Assembly: GCA_963847965.1 (NCBI GenBank)
Contig: CAWKCG010000001.1
Coordinates: 186,001-250,000 of the forward strand
DNA length: 64,000 nucleotides
Direction of reading: 5' to 3'
From: Palsa-504 sp963847965
GTDB lineage: Bacteria > Actinomycetota > Actinomycetes > Streptosporangiales > Streptosporangiaceae
Shown: in pieces, positions 15,465 to 24,559 of the stretch
Numbering within the stretch: position 1 is the stretch's first letter
How the letters are laid out: each line of letters starts with the position of its first letter
Program-made: the position numbers and the translations under genes
Notes under the pieces: generated by a model
Seen by the model: only the letters and a program-made list of their open reading frames with translations
Told to the model about the DNA's origin: nothing
Database searches by the model: none

Positions 15465-17222
15465 ATGCCGGCGACTTTGGGGGGTTCACGGCCGCCTCGT
15501 TCCTCGCTGTCGCGCCGCCAAGTGCTGGCCGCCGGCGGGACGGGGCTGCTTGCGGCGACCGCGGACCCGGCCAGGCCGACCACGGCCCGGCGCAGGGCCC
15601 GCATCGCGGCCCGCGACGGCACGCCCGAGCAGGTTCACCTCACCTGGGGCGAAGACCCCGCCACCAGCGTCGTCGTCTCCTGGGCCTCGCCCGGCCCGGC
15701 CGTCAGGCCCCAGGTGCGGATCGGGCAGCGGGTCATCGTCGCCGAAGCCCGGCCGTACACCGACGGGATCAGCGGCGAGACCGTCTGGACGTACCACGCG
15801 CGCGTCGGCGGGCTCCGGCCCGGCGCCCTCTACGCGTACGCGGTGACCGCCGACAACGACGACGACGCGGACGATCCGTTCAGCGCTACCTTCCGGACCG
15901 CGCCGGAAGGCCGGGCTCCGTTCCGCTTCACCAGCTTCGGCGACCTGGCCACGCCGAACACCGGCTGGGTACTCTCCTACGGCCAGAGCGCCTACGCGGT
16001 GGAGGCCGTCGAGTCCTTCCAGCCGCTGTTCCACCTGCTGAACGGCGACCTGTGCTACGCGAATCTCAATCCGGCCGTCCAGCCGCAGGTGTGGCGTGAC
16101 TTCGGCGACAACAACCAGACGTCGGCCGCCAACCGCCCGTGGATGCCGTGCCCGGGCAACCACGAGGTGGAGTTCGGCAACGGGCCGCAGGGGTTCACGT
16201 CCTACCTGACCCGCTACACGCTCCCGGATAACGCCGTGCCCGGGTTCGGGGGGCGCTGGTATTCCGTCCGCATCGGCTCGGTCTTGTTCGTCTCCCTCGA
16301 CGCCGACGACGTCGTGTACCAGGACGCGGGCGCGTTCGTGGCCGGCCCGGACCCGCTGACCCCCGCGGCGTGCACCGGCAATGTACCGATCGAACCTGGC
16401 ACGTCGCTCTACATCAGGGGCTACTCGGGCGGCGGGCAGACCGCGTGGCTTGAGCAGACGCTGAGGGCCGGCCGGGGCGATGAGTCCGTCGACTGGATCG
16501 TGGTCCAGATGCACCAGTGCGCCGCGTCCTCCTCGGCCACCGGGAACGGCTCCGACCTGGGTATCCGGCAGGCCTGGCTGCCCTTGTTCGACCGCTACGA
16601 GGTGGACCTGGTGCTGGCGGGCCACGACCACGACTACGAGCGGTCGTTCCCCCTGCGCGGCGCCGACCCGGACGTCGGCCGCGACGCGGCCACCGGCGCG
16701 GTGGTCAACACCCTGCGGCCGCGCCCGGTGACGACCGCGGACACCGGGGTGTTCGACACCAGCAAGGGAACCGTGCACCTGGTCCTGGGCTGCGGCGGTG
16801 CCGTCGACAACCTCGACGACTACGGGACCAGCGGCTTGGCCGGGCGGCACCAGGCCAAGGTGATCACCCGCGCCAACCGCCCCGTGGCCACCTCGACGCC
16901 CGGTGTCTACCACCGGCCGTCGTCGTACGCGGTGGAGGACGCCACCTGGTCGGCCAGGCGGGATACCTCGACCGGCTACGGTATCGCGGTCTTCGACGTC
17001 GACCCTGACCGCATGGGCGCCGAGGCGGGCGGCCAGACCAGCATCACGGTCAGGTACTACCACGCCGTGGGCGCGGACCCGGTCAATCCCGCCACCGGCA
17101 CAGCCGGCGCGCCGACCTCCGACTACACGGAATTCGAGACCTTCACCCTGGTCCGGCCCCGAGCTGACGACTGGCGGTTGACCGGTCGCCGGTCCGCCCG
17201 GAGGGCAGCCGCCCGCACCTGA
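15465..17222 (+). CDS. Tat-exported metallophosphoesterase with fibronectin-III-like N-terminal domain (purple acid phosphatase-like)
   Basis: The product has 585 residues. A twin-arginine signal (SRRQVLAAGGTGLLAA) begins at about residue 16. A purple-acid-phosphatase-type Fn3 domain (~50-150) contains PEQVHLTWGEDPATSVVVSW. The binuclear metal site follows in the usual order: FTSFGDLA, LLNGDLCYAN, PGNHEVEF, VVQMHQ and LAGHDHDYERSF. It probably hydrolyses phosphate esters outside the membrane. It stands alone, transcribed toward a convergent phosphoesterase gene. The C-terminal basic tail (RRSARRAAART) is unusual but short. Confidence 0.9.
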   Translation: MPATLGGSRPPRSSLSRRQVLAAGGTGLLAATADPARPTTARRRARIAARDGTPEQVHLTWGEDPATSVVVSWASPGPAVRPQVRIGQRVIVAEARPYTDGISGETVWTYHARVGGLRPGALYAYAVTADNDDDADDPFSATFRTAPEGRAPFRFTSFGDLATPNTGWVLSYGQSAYAVEAVESFQPLFHLLNGDLCYANLNPAVQPQVWRDFGDNNQTSAANRPWMPCPGNHEVEFGNGPQGFTSYLTRYTLPDNAVPGFGGRWYSVRIGSVLFVSLDADDVVYQDAGAFVAGPDPLTPAACTGNVPIEPGTSLYIRGYSGGGQTAWLEQTLRAGRGDESVDWIVVQMHQCAASSSATGNGSDLGIRQAWLPLFDRYEVDLVLAGHDHDYERSFPLRGADPDVGRDAATGAVVNTLRPRPVTTADTGVFDTSKGTVHLVLGCGGAVDNLDDYGTSGLAGRHQAKVITRANRPVATSTPGVYHRPSSYAVEDATWSARRDTSTGYGIAVFDVDPDRMGAEAGGQTSITVRYYHAVGADPVNPATGTAGAPTSDYTEFETFTLVRPRADDWRLTGRRSARRAAART

Positions 17223-17317
17223 GCGCGCGCCGGCCGGGCGGTCCTGGGTTTTGACTGGCCCGGTGGCGCGTGTGATGATCGCCGCATCGGCGGGCGGGCG
17301 CGGCTCGGGCTCCCGGT

Positions 17318-18808
17318 CTAGGGCACGGGCGGGCGGGGCGGGGTGCTCTCCTGGGACGGCATGGAGTTGCTCGTGGGCAGCGGATACGGGATGCCGTAGT
17401 CGATGGTCCCGGCCAGGGAGTCCAGCACCGCCTGCTCGGCCGTGCTGGTCTGGCCGAGCGAGGTGGGCGGCAGCCCGGGGACGCTGGTGTCCGCCGGCCT
17501 GGATAGCGCGAGCGCCGCGGTCAGGTCGCCGGTGTAGGCGCGGCGCCAGGGCGAGAGGTTGGGCACGTCGACGCCCCACCGCGTCTCGATGAAGCGCAGC
17601 AGCGAGGTGTGGTCGAAGACTTGCGAGCACACGTAGCCGCCGCGGCTGAACGGGGAGATGACCAGGCACCCGGTGCGGAAGCCGAGGCCGATCGGACCGG
17701 TGATCCCCTGCGCCGCGGCGGGCAGCGTCTTGGCCGTCAGCCACTCCCCCTCCGTGCCCGGCGGCGGGGTCAGCGGCGGAACGTGGTCGAAGAACCCGCC
17801 GTTCTCGTCGTGGACCACGAACAGGACGGTCTGCGCCCACACCGCCGGGTTCGATACCAGCGTCGAGAGCACGCTGTGGATGAGGTACTCGCCGTACCCG
17901 GGGGGCGCCGCGGGGTGCTCGCACTCCGCCAGCGGCGGCAAGATCCACGACACCGCGGGGAGCTTGTTCCCGGCCACGTCCTGGACGAAGTTGTCGGGGA
18001 AGCGCGGGGTCAGCCCGCGGCCCACCAGCTGGATCCCGGCGGAGGAGAACGGGTTGTTGTAGGCCCTGAAGTAGGGCAGCGGGCTCAGCGCCAGCTCGCA
18101 CAGGGGGTCGTTGTAGACCTTCCAGCTCACCCCGGCCGCCAGCAGCCGCTCCGGCATGGTTTCCCAGGTCAGCTTGCCGTACTCGGCGATCCGGTTGCCG
18201 AACGTCTCCACCACGGGCCCGCCGGCCACCCCGTCGGGGTCGATGGAGGCGGACACGGCCATCAGCCGGTTCGAGTCGGTCGGCCCGAGCACCGAGCTGA
18301 AGTAGCCGTCGCAGACGGTGAACGCGTCCGCGAGCGCGTAGTAGAAGGGCAGCTCGGCGCGGGTGTAGTAGCCCATCGTCACCGGTCCGTGCACGGCGCC
18401 GTCGACGGCCACGTGGGTGGCCACGAACTTGTCCATCGCGCCGCCGTTCCAGCTCTGGTGCTGGGTCGGCCACGTGTGCGAGATGTCGTTGAGGGTCTGG
18501 CCGTCCCGCAGCGGCGGGTCGCTGGTCAGGCGGAACGGCTGCAGGTAGCCGGCCGGGTCGGCGCCCTTACCCGGCTGGTAGCCGAACTGGTCGAAGATGG
18601 AGAATTGCCGTCCGCCCACGAACTGGCCGAGGGTCTTGGGATCGGAGAAGCCGCGGACGCCGGACAGCGTCCCGAAGTAATGATCGAACGAGCGGTTCTC
18701 CTGCATCACGATCACGACGTGCTCGATGTCGCTCAGGCCCGCCGGGCCCGCTGACACCGCGGTCGCCTCGTCGATCAGCCTGGCCTGCGCGCCGGACAGC
18801 TCGCCCAC
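17318..18808 (-). CDS. Phosphoesterase-family protein (phospholipase C/acid phosphatase, PF04185-like)
   Basis: The product has 496 residues from the GTG at 18808, chosen because AAGGGGAGG lies 5 bases upstream; an ATG at 18856 has no such site. The family core is seen at the N-terminus, IEHVVIVMQENRSFDHYFG, and again at VLFVVHDENGGFFDHVPP, which supply metal and nucleophile residues. GRGLTPRFPDNFVQDV and CLVISPFSRGGYV are further family blocks. No Tat signal is visible, unlike many secreted PLCs; residues before the core are an acidic helix. The enzyme may stay cytoplasmic or leave by another route. A second member of the family is at 58023-59411. Confidence 0.85.
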   Translation of the reverse strand: MGELSGAQARLIDEATAVSAGPAGLSDIEHVVIVMQENRSFDHYFGTLSGVRGFSDPKTLGQFVGGRQFSIFDQFGYQPGKGADPAGYLQPFRLTSDPPLRDGQTLNDISHTWPTQHQSWNGGAMDKFVATHVAVDGAVHGPVTMGYYTRAELPFYYALADAFTVCDGYFSSVLGPTDSNRLMAVSASIDPDGVAGGPVVETFGNRIAEYGKLTWETMPERLLAAGVSWKVYNDPLCELALSPLPYFRAYNNPFSSAGIQLVGRGLTPRFPDNFVQDVAGNKLPAVSWILPPLAECEHPAAPPGYGEYLIHSVLSTLVSNPAVWAQTVLFVVHDENGGFFDHVPPLTPPPGTEGEWLTAKTLPAAAQGITGPIGLGFRTGCLVISPFSRGGYVCSQVFDHTSLLRFIETRWGVDVPNLSPWRRAYTGDLTAALALSRPADTSVPGLPPTSLGQTSTAEQAVLDSLAGTIDYGIPYPLPTSNSMPSQESTPPRPPVP

Positions 18809-18854
18809 GACAGCCTCCCCTTGGATGTGCCCGCGCAAAGGATACGGTCGGGGC

Positions 18855-19802
18855 ATGGACGTTCTCGTGATTGGGGCCGGGGTCTGCGGCCTGACCACCG
18901 GAATCCGCCTGGCCGAGGCCGGGCTCGCCGTGACGATCAGGACGGCGGCCCCGCCGGAGCAGACCACGTCGGCGGCCGCCGGGGCGGTCTGGGGCCTGGT
19001 CCGGGTCGGGCCGCCGGACCGGGTTCTGGACTGGGGCCGGACCGGGCTCGAGGTCCTGTCCGCGCTCGCCGACGAGCCGGGCACCGGGGTGCGGATGGCC
19101 AGCGGCCAGGAGGTCTCCCGCAGCAGGCTCGAACCGCACTACTGGACCGGGCTCCTGCCTGGCCTGCGGTCCAGCGCGCCGTCCGAGCTGCCCGACGGGT
19201 TCGCCGACGGCTGGCACTACACCGCCCCGGTCGCCACCATGCCCGTCTACCTGGGGTACCTGCGCGCCAGGTTCGAGCGCGCGGGCGGCAAGCTCGAGGT
19301 CGCCCCGGTCCGCACGCTGGCCGAACTGGCCGGCGAGGCTCCCGTCATGGTCAACTGCTCGGGCGCCGCGGCGCGCGACCTGGTGCCCGACCCCGAGGTC
19401 GAGGCGGTCCGCGGCCAGGTCGTCATCGCCGCCAACCCCGGCATCGAGGAGTTCTTCATCAACCGGGACCCGGAACCGCCGTGGATCACGTACATGTTCC
19501 CGCACGGTGAGCAGATCCTCCTCGGCGGCACGAACGACGAGGGCAACTGGGATGAAGAACCCAAAACCGAGATAGCCGAACGAATCGTGGCTGGGTGTGC
19601 CGCGATCGATCCCCGGTTGCGTGGTGCCGAGATCCTCGGGCACCGCGTCGGCCTGCGCCCGTGCCGACCCGAGGTCCGGCTGGAGTCCGAAGCGCTGGAC
19701 GGCAGCGTGCTCTGGCACAACTACGGTCACGGCGGCGCGGGCATCTCCCTGTCGTGGGGCTGCGCCAGGGAGATCACCGCCAGCATCTGCGCTCAGTGCT
19801 AG
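18855..19802 (+). CDS. FAD-dependent D-amino-acid oxidase-like enzyme
   Basis: The product has 315 residues, close to actinobacterial DAAOs. The FAD-binding start is DVLVIGAGVCGLTTGIRLAE. HYTAPVATMPVYLGYL, VNCSGAAARDLVPD and the closing HNYGHGGAGISLSWGCA match D-amino-acid/D-aspartate oxidase blocks, where the C-terminal GHGGAG contacts FAD. It would oxidise D-amino acids to 2-oxo acids with H2O2 release. Its stop runs straight into a G/C-homopolymer repeat shared with the convergent gene. Substrate preference is unknown. Confidence 0.85.
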   Translation: MDVLVIGAGVCGLTTGIRLAEAGLAVTIRTAAPPEQTTSAAAGAVWGLVRVGPPDRVLDWGRTGLEVLSALADEPGTGVRMASGQEVSRSRLEPHYWTGLLPGLRSSAPSELPDGFADGWHYTAPVATMPVYLGYLRARFERAGGKLEVAPVRTLAELAGEAPVMVNCSGAAARDLVPDPEVEAVRGQVVIAANPGIEEFFINRDPEPPWITYMFPHGEQILLGGTNDEGNWDEEPKTEIAERIVAGCAAIDPRLRGAEILGHRVGLRPCRPEVRLESEALDGSVLWHNYGHGGAGISLSWGCAREITASICAQC

Positions 19803-20188
19803 CCGGGGGGACGACCCCCCGGAACCCCCCGCGCACGGGGGGACTGCCCGTCCCCCCGTAACCCCCTGGCCACCCGGTAGGCGTCCTGGCAGAGTTCGGC
19901 GATCTCGGCCCAGTCGACGTCCCCGTCGAGCCGGACGCCGACCCAGCCCCGGTGGCCGACGTAGGGCGGGCGGAAGAACCGGCCGGGGTCCGACGCGGCC
20001 AATTCCTGCTGCACTCCGGGCGGCGCCGCGCACCACAGGTGCGGGAACTGGTTATCGTGGTGGCCGTCCGCCCACAGCTGGACGAAGGCGCTCTTGTTCC
20101 TGACGAACCAGGTCGGGACGCCGTGGCTGGCCCGCTCGGTGACCTCGGGCAGGGCCAGGCAGATCGCGCGCAGCCGGTCGGCGAGCAT
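19799..20188 (-). CDS. MmcQ/YjbR-family DNA-binding-like protein
   Basis: The product has 129 residues from the ATG at 20188; an in-frame ATG at 20209 would add seven. The domain shows LADRLRAICLALPEVTERAS, VPTWFVRNKSAFVQLW and WVGVRLDGDVDWAEIAEL, standard for this double-wing fold of uncertain function. The last ~20 codons are read from the G/C-rich dispersed repeat at 19803-19866, so the C-terminus (SPRARGVPGGRPPG) is probably not ancestral. Close to the start of the divergent GT39 gene. Confidence 0.8.
   Translation of the reverse strand: MLADRLRAICLALPEVTERASHGVPTWFVRNKSAFVQLWADGHHDNQFPHLWCAAPPGVQQELAASDPGRFFRPPYVGHRGWVGVRLDGDVDWAEIAELCQDAYRVARGLRGDGQSPRARGVPGGRPPG
19803..19866. repeat. 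G/C-homopolymer hairpin repeat, copy 1
   Basis: Runs of six G and six C alternate here: GGGGGGACGACCCCCC is one hairpin and a second follows between GGGGGG and CCCCCC at about 19837-19857. The unit GGGGACGACCCCCCGG and the later CACGGGGGGACTGCC recur in opposite orientation at 62163-62272. It sits between the ends of two convergent genes and may act as a bidirectional terminator. Confidence 0.65.
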
Positions 20189-20207
20189 ACGACGAGCATA
20201 GGATGCC

Positions 20208-22299
20208 ATGGTCGGCGCCCGCCGACTGGAACCAGAGCGAGCCGTGAGGCGTTTGATCGGTACGCACGTATCTGAGCTGGCGCAGTCCGTGTCCAGGCCG
20301 GTGCTGCTCCGTCGCCTGGCCTTGGCCGCGATCGCGGCCGTGGCGGGTCTGTCGTACTTCTGGGCCCTCGGCCAGGGCACGCTGGAGTACTACTACGCCG
20401 CCGCTGTCCGCAGCATGTCGATGAGCTGGCATAACTTCATCTTCGGCGCGTTCGACCCGGCGGGCACGATCACCCTGGACAAGCTGCCCGGCGCGTTCTG
20501 GATCCAGGCGCTCTCGGTGCGGGCGTTCGGCTTCCACACGTGGGCCCTGGTGCTCCCGCAGGCCGTCGAGGGCGTCCTGACCGTGCTGGTGCTCTACCAC
20601 GCGGTGTCCCGGCTCGCCGGGACGGCCGCCGGCCTGATCGCCGCGCTGATCCTGGCGGTCAGCCCGGCCACCGTGGCGCTGGACCGCGGGAACATCTCCG
20701 ACTCGCTGCTGATCCTGCTGCTCGTGCTGGCCGCCGACGCCGTCTCCGGGCGCCATCACCGCTGGCGCGGAGAACTCCCGCACGCTCGGCGAGGGAATCG
20801 GCGGGCTGGTCCTGGCCGCCGTCTGGGTCGGGCTGGCCTTCCAGACCAAGATGATCCAGGCCTGGATGGTGCTGCCCGCGCTGGGGCTGGCGTACCTGCT
20901 CAGCGGGCCCGGTACGGTGGGCAGGCGCACCGCCCGGCTCGCGGTGGCCGGAACCCTGACCGCGCTGGTCTCGCTGTCCTGGATGATCGCCGTCTCGCTG
21001 GTGCCCGCGGCGGACCGCCCTTACGTTGACGGCAGCCACGACGACTCGGTCTTCGAGCAGGTGTTCGTCTACAACGGGTTCGGGAGGTTCGGCGACCAGA
21101 CCCCGCAGCAGCTGCTGGCCGCGCTGGCGAGGTCCGGCAGCAGTCCCCCGAGACCTGTGACGGTTGAGGTGCCAGTGTCTTCTGGGGCAACGCCGGTTCC
21201 GCCGCCACCGTCCGCCGGGGCTACGCCGAGTTCGGCGCCAGTGCCCGCCGGGGCAACGCTGGATCCCGCACCACCGTCCGCCGGGCCCGCAGCGGCGGCG
21301 CCAACGAATGCGCCCGCGCCATCGGCGAGACCATCGACCACCACGGGCAGCGGAACGCTCCCCGTAGCGGCCGCGCCTAACCGCCTGCTGCGCGGCGGCC
21401 TGGGGCGTGATACCGGCTGGCTGATTCCCGCCGCGGGCGTGATCGGGCTCTGGGGCATCGCCAGCCGGCGCCGGCAGCCGCGCGGCGACCCGATCCGGGC
21501 CTGCTTCATCCTGTGGGGCGGGTGGCTGGTGACGCTGTTCGCGGTCTTCTCGGCGATCACCGTCATCAACGCCTACTACACCGCGGCGCTGTCCCCGCCG
21601 GTGGCCGCCATCATCGGCGCTGGCGTCGCCGCCGCCTGGTCAGAGGAAGGGATCTCCGTCGCCCGGGGTGCGGGCCTCGAGCTGATCGTGGTGGGCACCG
21701 TGGCCTACGATGCCTGGCTGGCGTCCGCGTCCGGGGTCCAGAGGCCCGGCTGGCTGGTCCCGGCCGTCATCGCGGTCGGCATCGCCGCGGTCGGCGTCAC
21801 GGCCTGGGCCCTGATCGCCGAGACCGGCGCCTGGTTCGCGGCGGCCCTGGCGGCGGGGCTCATCGCCGTATCGCTGGCCCCCGCCGTGGCGGCGGCCAGC
21901 GTGGCCGTCAGCCGTCATGGCGCCTTTGACACGCCGTTCGAGCCGGCCCAGACCGCGCAAGCCGTCGCGCTGGCCGGGCAGACGCCGGCCAGGGTGAACC
22001 CCGAAATCACCAGTTGGCTGACCCGGCAGGACGGGGCACCGTACGTGATGGCGGCGCAGACCGTCGCGGTGCCGTCGCTGGTCATCTACGACCGCGGCCT
22101 CGAGGCGCTGCCCATCGGCGGGGTCGACGGGACGACCCCGTCGCCGACCCTGAGCCAGCTGCAGGCCGACATCCGCCAGGGCCGGTTCCACCTGGTCTGG
22201 ATCTTGGCGGACACCGACCCGCGGATGCAGTGGATCGCCAGTCACTGCGCCCGGCTGTCGCTGCGGCTCTACTTGTGCGAGCCCGCCGACGCCGGCTGA
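20208..22299 (+). pseudogene. GT39 (ArnT/PMT-like) membrane glycosyltransferase, frameshifted
   Basis: Two frames together make one ~700-residue glycosyltransferase. The first (from 20208) gives the N-terminal helices and the catalytic-loop region (TLEYYYAAAVRSMSMSW, then GTITLDKLPGAFWIQALS, typical of GT39) up to DAVSG. From about 20750 the coding signal moves one frame, giving ENSRTLGEGIGGLVLAAVW and then continuing to the stop at 22299. The predicted shift is a single extra base near GGGCGCC at about 20750. A Pro/Ser/Ala-rich stretch near codon 320 (SSGATPVPPPPSAGATP and similar) is an extracytoplasmic low-complexity insert. Either a real inactivation or an assembly indel. Confidence 0.8.
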
Positions 22300-22323
22300 G
22301 GTTCGCCGGATACCCTGCGGTAT

Positions 22324-23241
22324 ATGAAGTTCGCGATCGCCATCCCGCAGTTCTACGCCGACGGCGAGTTCGACCCCGCCGCGTTCCGCGCCTACCTGGC
22401 GCGCGCCGAGGAACTGGGCTTCGAGAGCGCCTGGGCGATGGAGCAGATCCTCGGGTCGTGGAACCAGTTCAGCCCGATGGAGGCGATGACCTACGCGGCC
22501 GCCTGCACCGAGCGGCTGCGGCTGGGCTGCGTGGTGTTCGTGTCCACGCTGCACAACCCGGTGCACCTGGCCAAGGCCCTGGCCACGCTGGATCAGCTCA
22601 GCCGCGGCCGGATCGAGGTCGGCGTGGGCACCGGCGGCAAGGTACGGCCCTTCGCGGCGTTCGGCGTGGATCCCGCGCGCTACGTGTCGCGCTTCACCGA
22701 GGGGATCGCGCTGATGAAGGCGCTGTGGACCGAGCCAAGGGTCACCTTCGACGGGGAGTTCTGGCAGCTCAAGGACGCGGCGATGGAGCCCAAGCCGTTC
22801 CAGAAGCCGTATCCGCCGCTGTGGTTCGGCGCGGCCGGGCCGACGGCTGTCCGGCGGGCGGTCCGGCTGGGCACCGGGTTTTTCGGCGCTGGGTCCTCGC
22901 CGACCGCGAGGTTCGCCGAGCAGGTCGTGGTGGTGCGGGAGGCGCTCGCCGAGGCGGGCCGAACGCCGGAGAGCTTCCCGATCGCCAAGCGGGTCTACAT
23001 CGCGGTCGACGACGACCCCGAGCGGGCGCGGGCCCGCGTCAACGCCGCCCTCGGGCAGATATACGGGTTCCGGTCGGAGGCCTTCGAGGCCGCGGCGATC
23101 GCGGGCACCGCGGCCCACTGCGTCCGGGAGGTCCGGCAGGTCGCCGAGGCCGGCGCGGAGCTGATCCTGTTCACGCCGCTGTTCGACCAGCCCGAGCAGA
23201 TGGAGCGGCTGGCCGCCTCGGTCATGCCTGAGTTCAGCTGA
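22324..23241 (+). CDS. LLM-class (luciferase-like) flavin/F420-dependent oxidoreductase
   Basis: The product has 305 residues. The luciferase-like barrel shows MKFAIAIPQF, ARAEELGFESAWAMEQILG, RLRLGCVVFVSTLHNPVHLAK, LDQLSRGRIEVGVGTGG and KPYPPLWFGAAGPTAVRRA. These are the usual blocks of the TIGR03619-like group, most of which use F420 or FMN. It starts 24 bases after the GT39 stop and its end overlaps the convergent GH5 gene by 8 bases. The substrate is unknown. Confidence 0.88.
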   Translation: MKFAIAIPQFYADGEFDPAAFRAYLARAEELGFESAWAMEQILGSWNQFSPMEAMTYAAACTERLRLGCVVFVSTLHNPVHLAKALATLDQLSRGRIEVGVGTGGKVRPFAAFGVDPARYVSRFTEGIALMKALWTEPRVTFDGEFWQLKDAAMEPKPFQKPYPPLWFGAAGPTAVRRAVRLGTGFFGAGSSPTARFAEQVVVVREALAEAGRTPESFPIAKRVYIAVDDDPERARARVNAALGQIYGFRSEAFEAAAIAGTAAHCVREVRQVAEAGAELILFTPLFDQPEQMERLAASVMPEFS

Positions 23242-24355
23242 TGCCGGGCCCCGTGCGCGGCTGCATGATGGCCTGAAGCGTGCTCATCACGTACGGGGAC
23301 GCTTCGTTGGCCCAATCCGGCGCCAGCAGGCCATACGGCTCGGGCTGGCCCCAGTTGTACTTCACCGTGCTGGTCCCAGGGATGTTGCTCTTGCCGTGCG
23401 TGGGGTTGAGCGCCCACCAGCACCAGTCGACGTCGTTGTCGGTGAGCCACGCCAGGATGTTGGCCCACCACCCGCCGGTCGTAGCCGACAGCGAGCCGAC
23501 GGCGTCCCCGAACTCGCCGATCCAGAGCGGCGCGATCTTCTCGCCGAGGACGTACCCGCCGGCCTTGTCGATCGCCTCGGCGTAGGCGGCCTGTGTCTGG
23601 CCCTGGGCGTGGAACCAGGAATAGTCGTGCATGCTGTACACGACCTTGTTAGCCTGCGTGAGCCGCACCGGGTGACTGGCCACGCCGGACAGGTCGGTGG
23701 CGTACCCGAGACCCTCGCAGATGATCAGCAGGTGCGGGTTGAGCCCGTGTATCACGTTTCCGATCGTCGAGTACATAGTGCCGAAATCGGTCTCGTCTCC
23801 CGGCCCCCACGTCGGGTTCATGACTTTGCCGCCTACCGTCGCCGGACGCGGCTCGTTCTTGACGTCCACCGCGGCGACCAGCGGGTTCGACGCGTACCGC
23901 TTGACGATCTCCTGCCAGGTCGAGGTGAACGTGTCCGCCGTCCAGCGGTCGTTGAACCACAGGCCGTTATCGTCCTGGTCAGAGCAGCACCAGCCGAAAT
24001 CCATCAGGTGGCAGTTGGGGATGACCATCAGGCCGGCTGCGGTGAGCGCCTCGACGCACGCGTCGTAGACCTCCATCGGCGTGGCCCCCGACAGATCGGG
24101 GTTGGCGGTGAGGTACTGATCGGGGACCGGGGCGGTCTGCTGGGTCATCCACACGCTGAACGGGAACCGCACGCAGTTGAAACCGAAGCCGATGATCAGC
24201 TGAGAAAGCAGGTTGCGGTGGACGGTATCCAGGCCGGCCGGCACCCCCAGGTCCTCGCTGGCGCCGTACCAGTTCACCCCGGCGAGCCGGACGCGCTTTC
24301 CGTGCGCGTCCACGATGAAACGCCCGCTTGTCGACAGTGGCGTAGCAATTGACAC
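23234..24355 (-). CDS. Glycoside hydrolase family 5 (cellulase-like), apparently without signal peptide
   Basis: The product has 373 residues. The (beta/alpha)8 fold starts at GKRVRLAGVNWYGASED. The acid/base is Glu168 in DVKNEP and the nucleophile is Glu281 in LWIGEFGDA. HDYSWF supplies the conserved His-x-Tyr. These match GH5 endo-glucanases and related enzymes. The N-terminus (MSIATPLSTSGRFIV) shows no Sec or Tat signal, and no carbohydrate-binding module is present, so secretion is unclear; the real start might lie further upstream or the enzyme may act inside the cell. The gene is isolated. Confidence 0.88.
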   Translation of the reverse strand: MSIATPLSTSGRFIVDAHGKRVRLAGVNWYGASEDLGVPAGLDTVHRNLLSQLIIGFGFNCVRFPFSVWMTQQTAPVPDQYLTANPDLSGATPMEVYDACVEALTAAGLMVIPNCHLMDFGWCCSDQDDNGLWFNDRWTADTFTSTWQEIVKRYASNPLVAAVDVKNEPRPATVGGKVMNPTWGPGDETDFGTMYSTIGNVIHGLNPHLLIICEGLGYATDLSGVASHPVRLTQANKVVYSMHDYSWFHAQGQTQAAYAEAIDKAGGYVLGEKIAPLWIGEFGDAVGSLSATTGGWWANILAWLTDNDVDWCWWALNPTHGKSNIPGTSTVKYNWGQPEPYGLLAPDWANEASPYVMSTLQAIMQPRTGPGIS

Positions 24356-24559
24356 GTTTAATCACCCCAGTCTCACGTTAACGCAGTAGCCGGCACGGTC
24401 AACGGGCCCGCGCGGATCAGGCCCCGGAGTTCGGAAGAATACTAGCGGGGCGTGCGCCAGGACGGCGACGTGCTCGGCGAGGGCGCGCAGGATCCGGGCC
24501 TGGGCGGGGTTTGCGGGGCGTGCACCACCGATCGTTCGGCAGAAAATTAGGGTGAGGAC
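24356..24559. other. Intergenic stretch with a coding-like remnant on the minus strand
   Basis: Between the GH5 start and the next LLM gene. On the minus strand, about 24420-24520, codons for AQARILRALAEHVAVLAHAP show strong GC3 bias, but no start or family is evident. It may be a gene fragment. The AT-rich end (GAAAATTAGGGTGAGGAC) just before 24560 probably holds the promoter/RBS of the LLM gene. Confidence 0.3.

Noticed and set aside
15486..18473. 995-codon open frame on the minus strand
   Set aside because: It spans the plus-strand metallophosphatase and part of the phosphoesterase in another frame; composition is Arg/Gly/Pro/Val-rich with no family motifs. A GC-driven shadow.
18809..18856. 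Longer start (ATG at 18856) for the phosphoesterase
   Set aside because: GTG at 18808 has an excellent ribosome site, and the ATG would overlap the divergent oxidase start.
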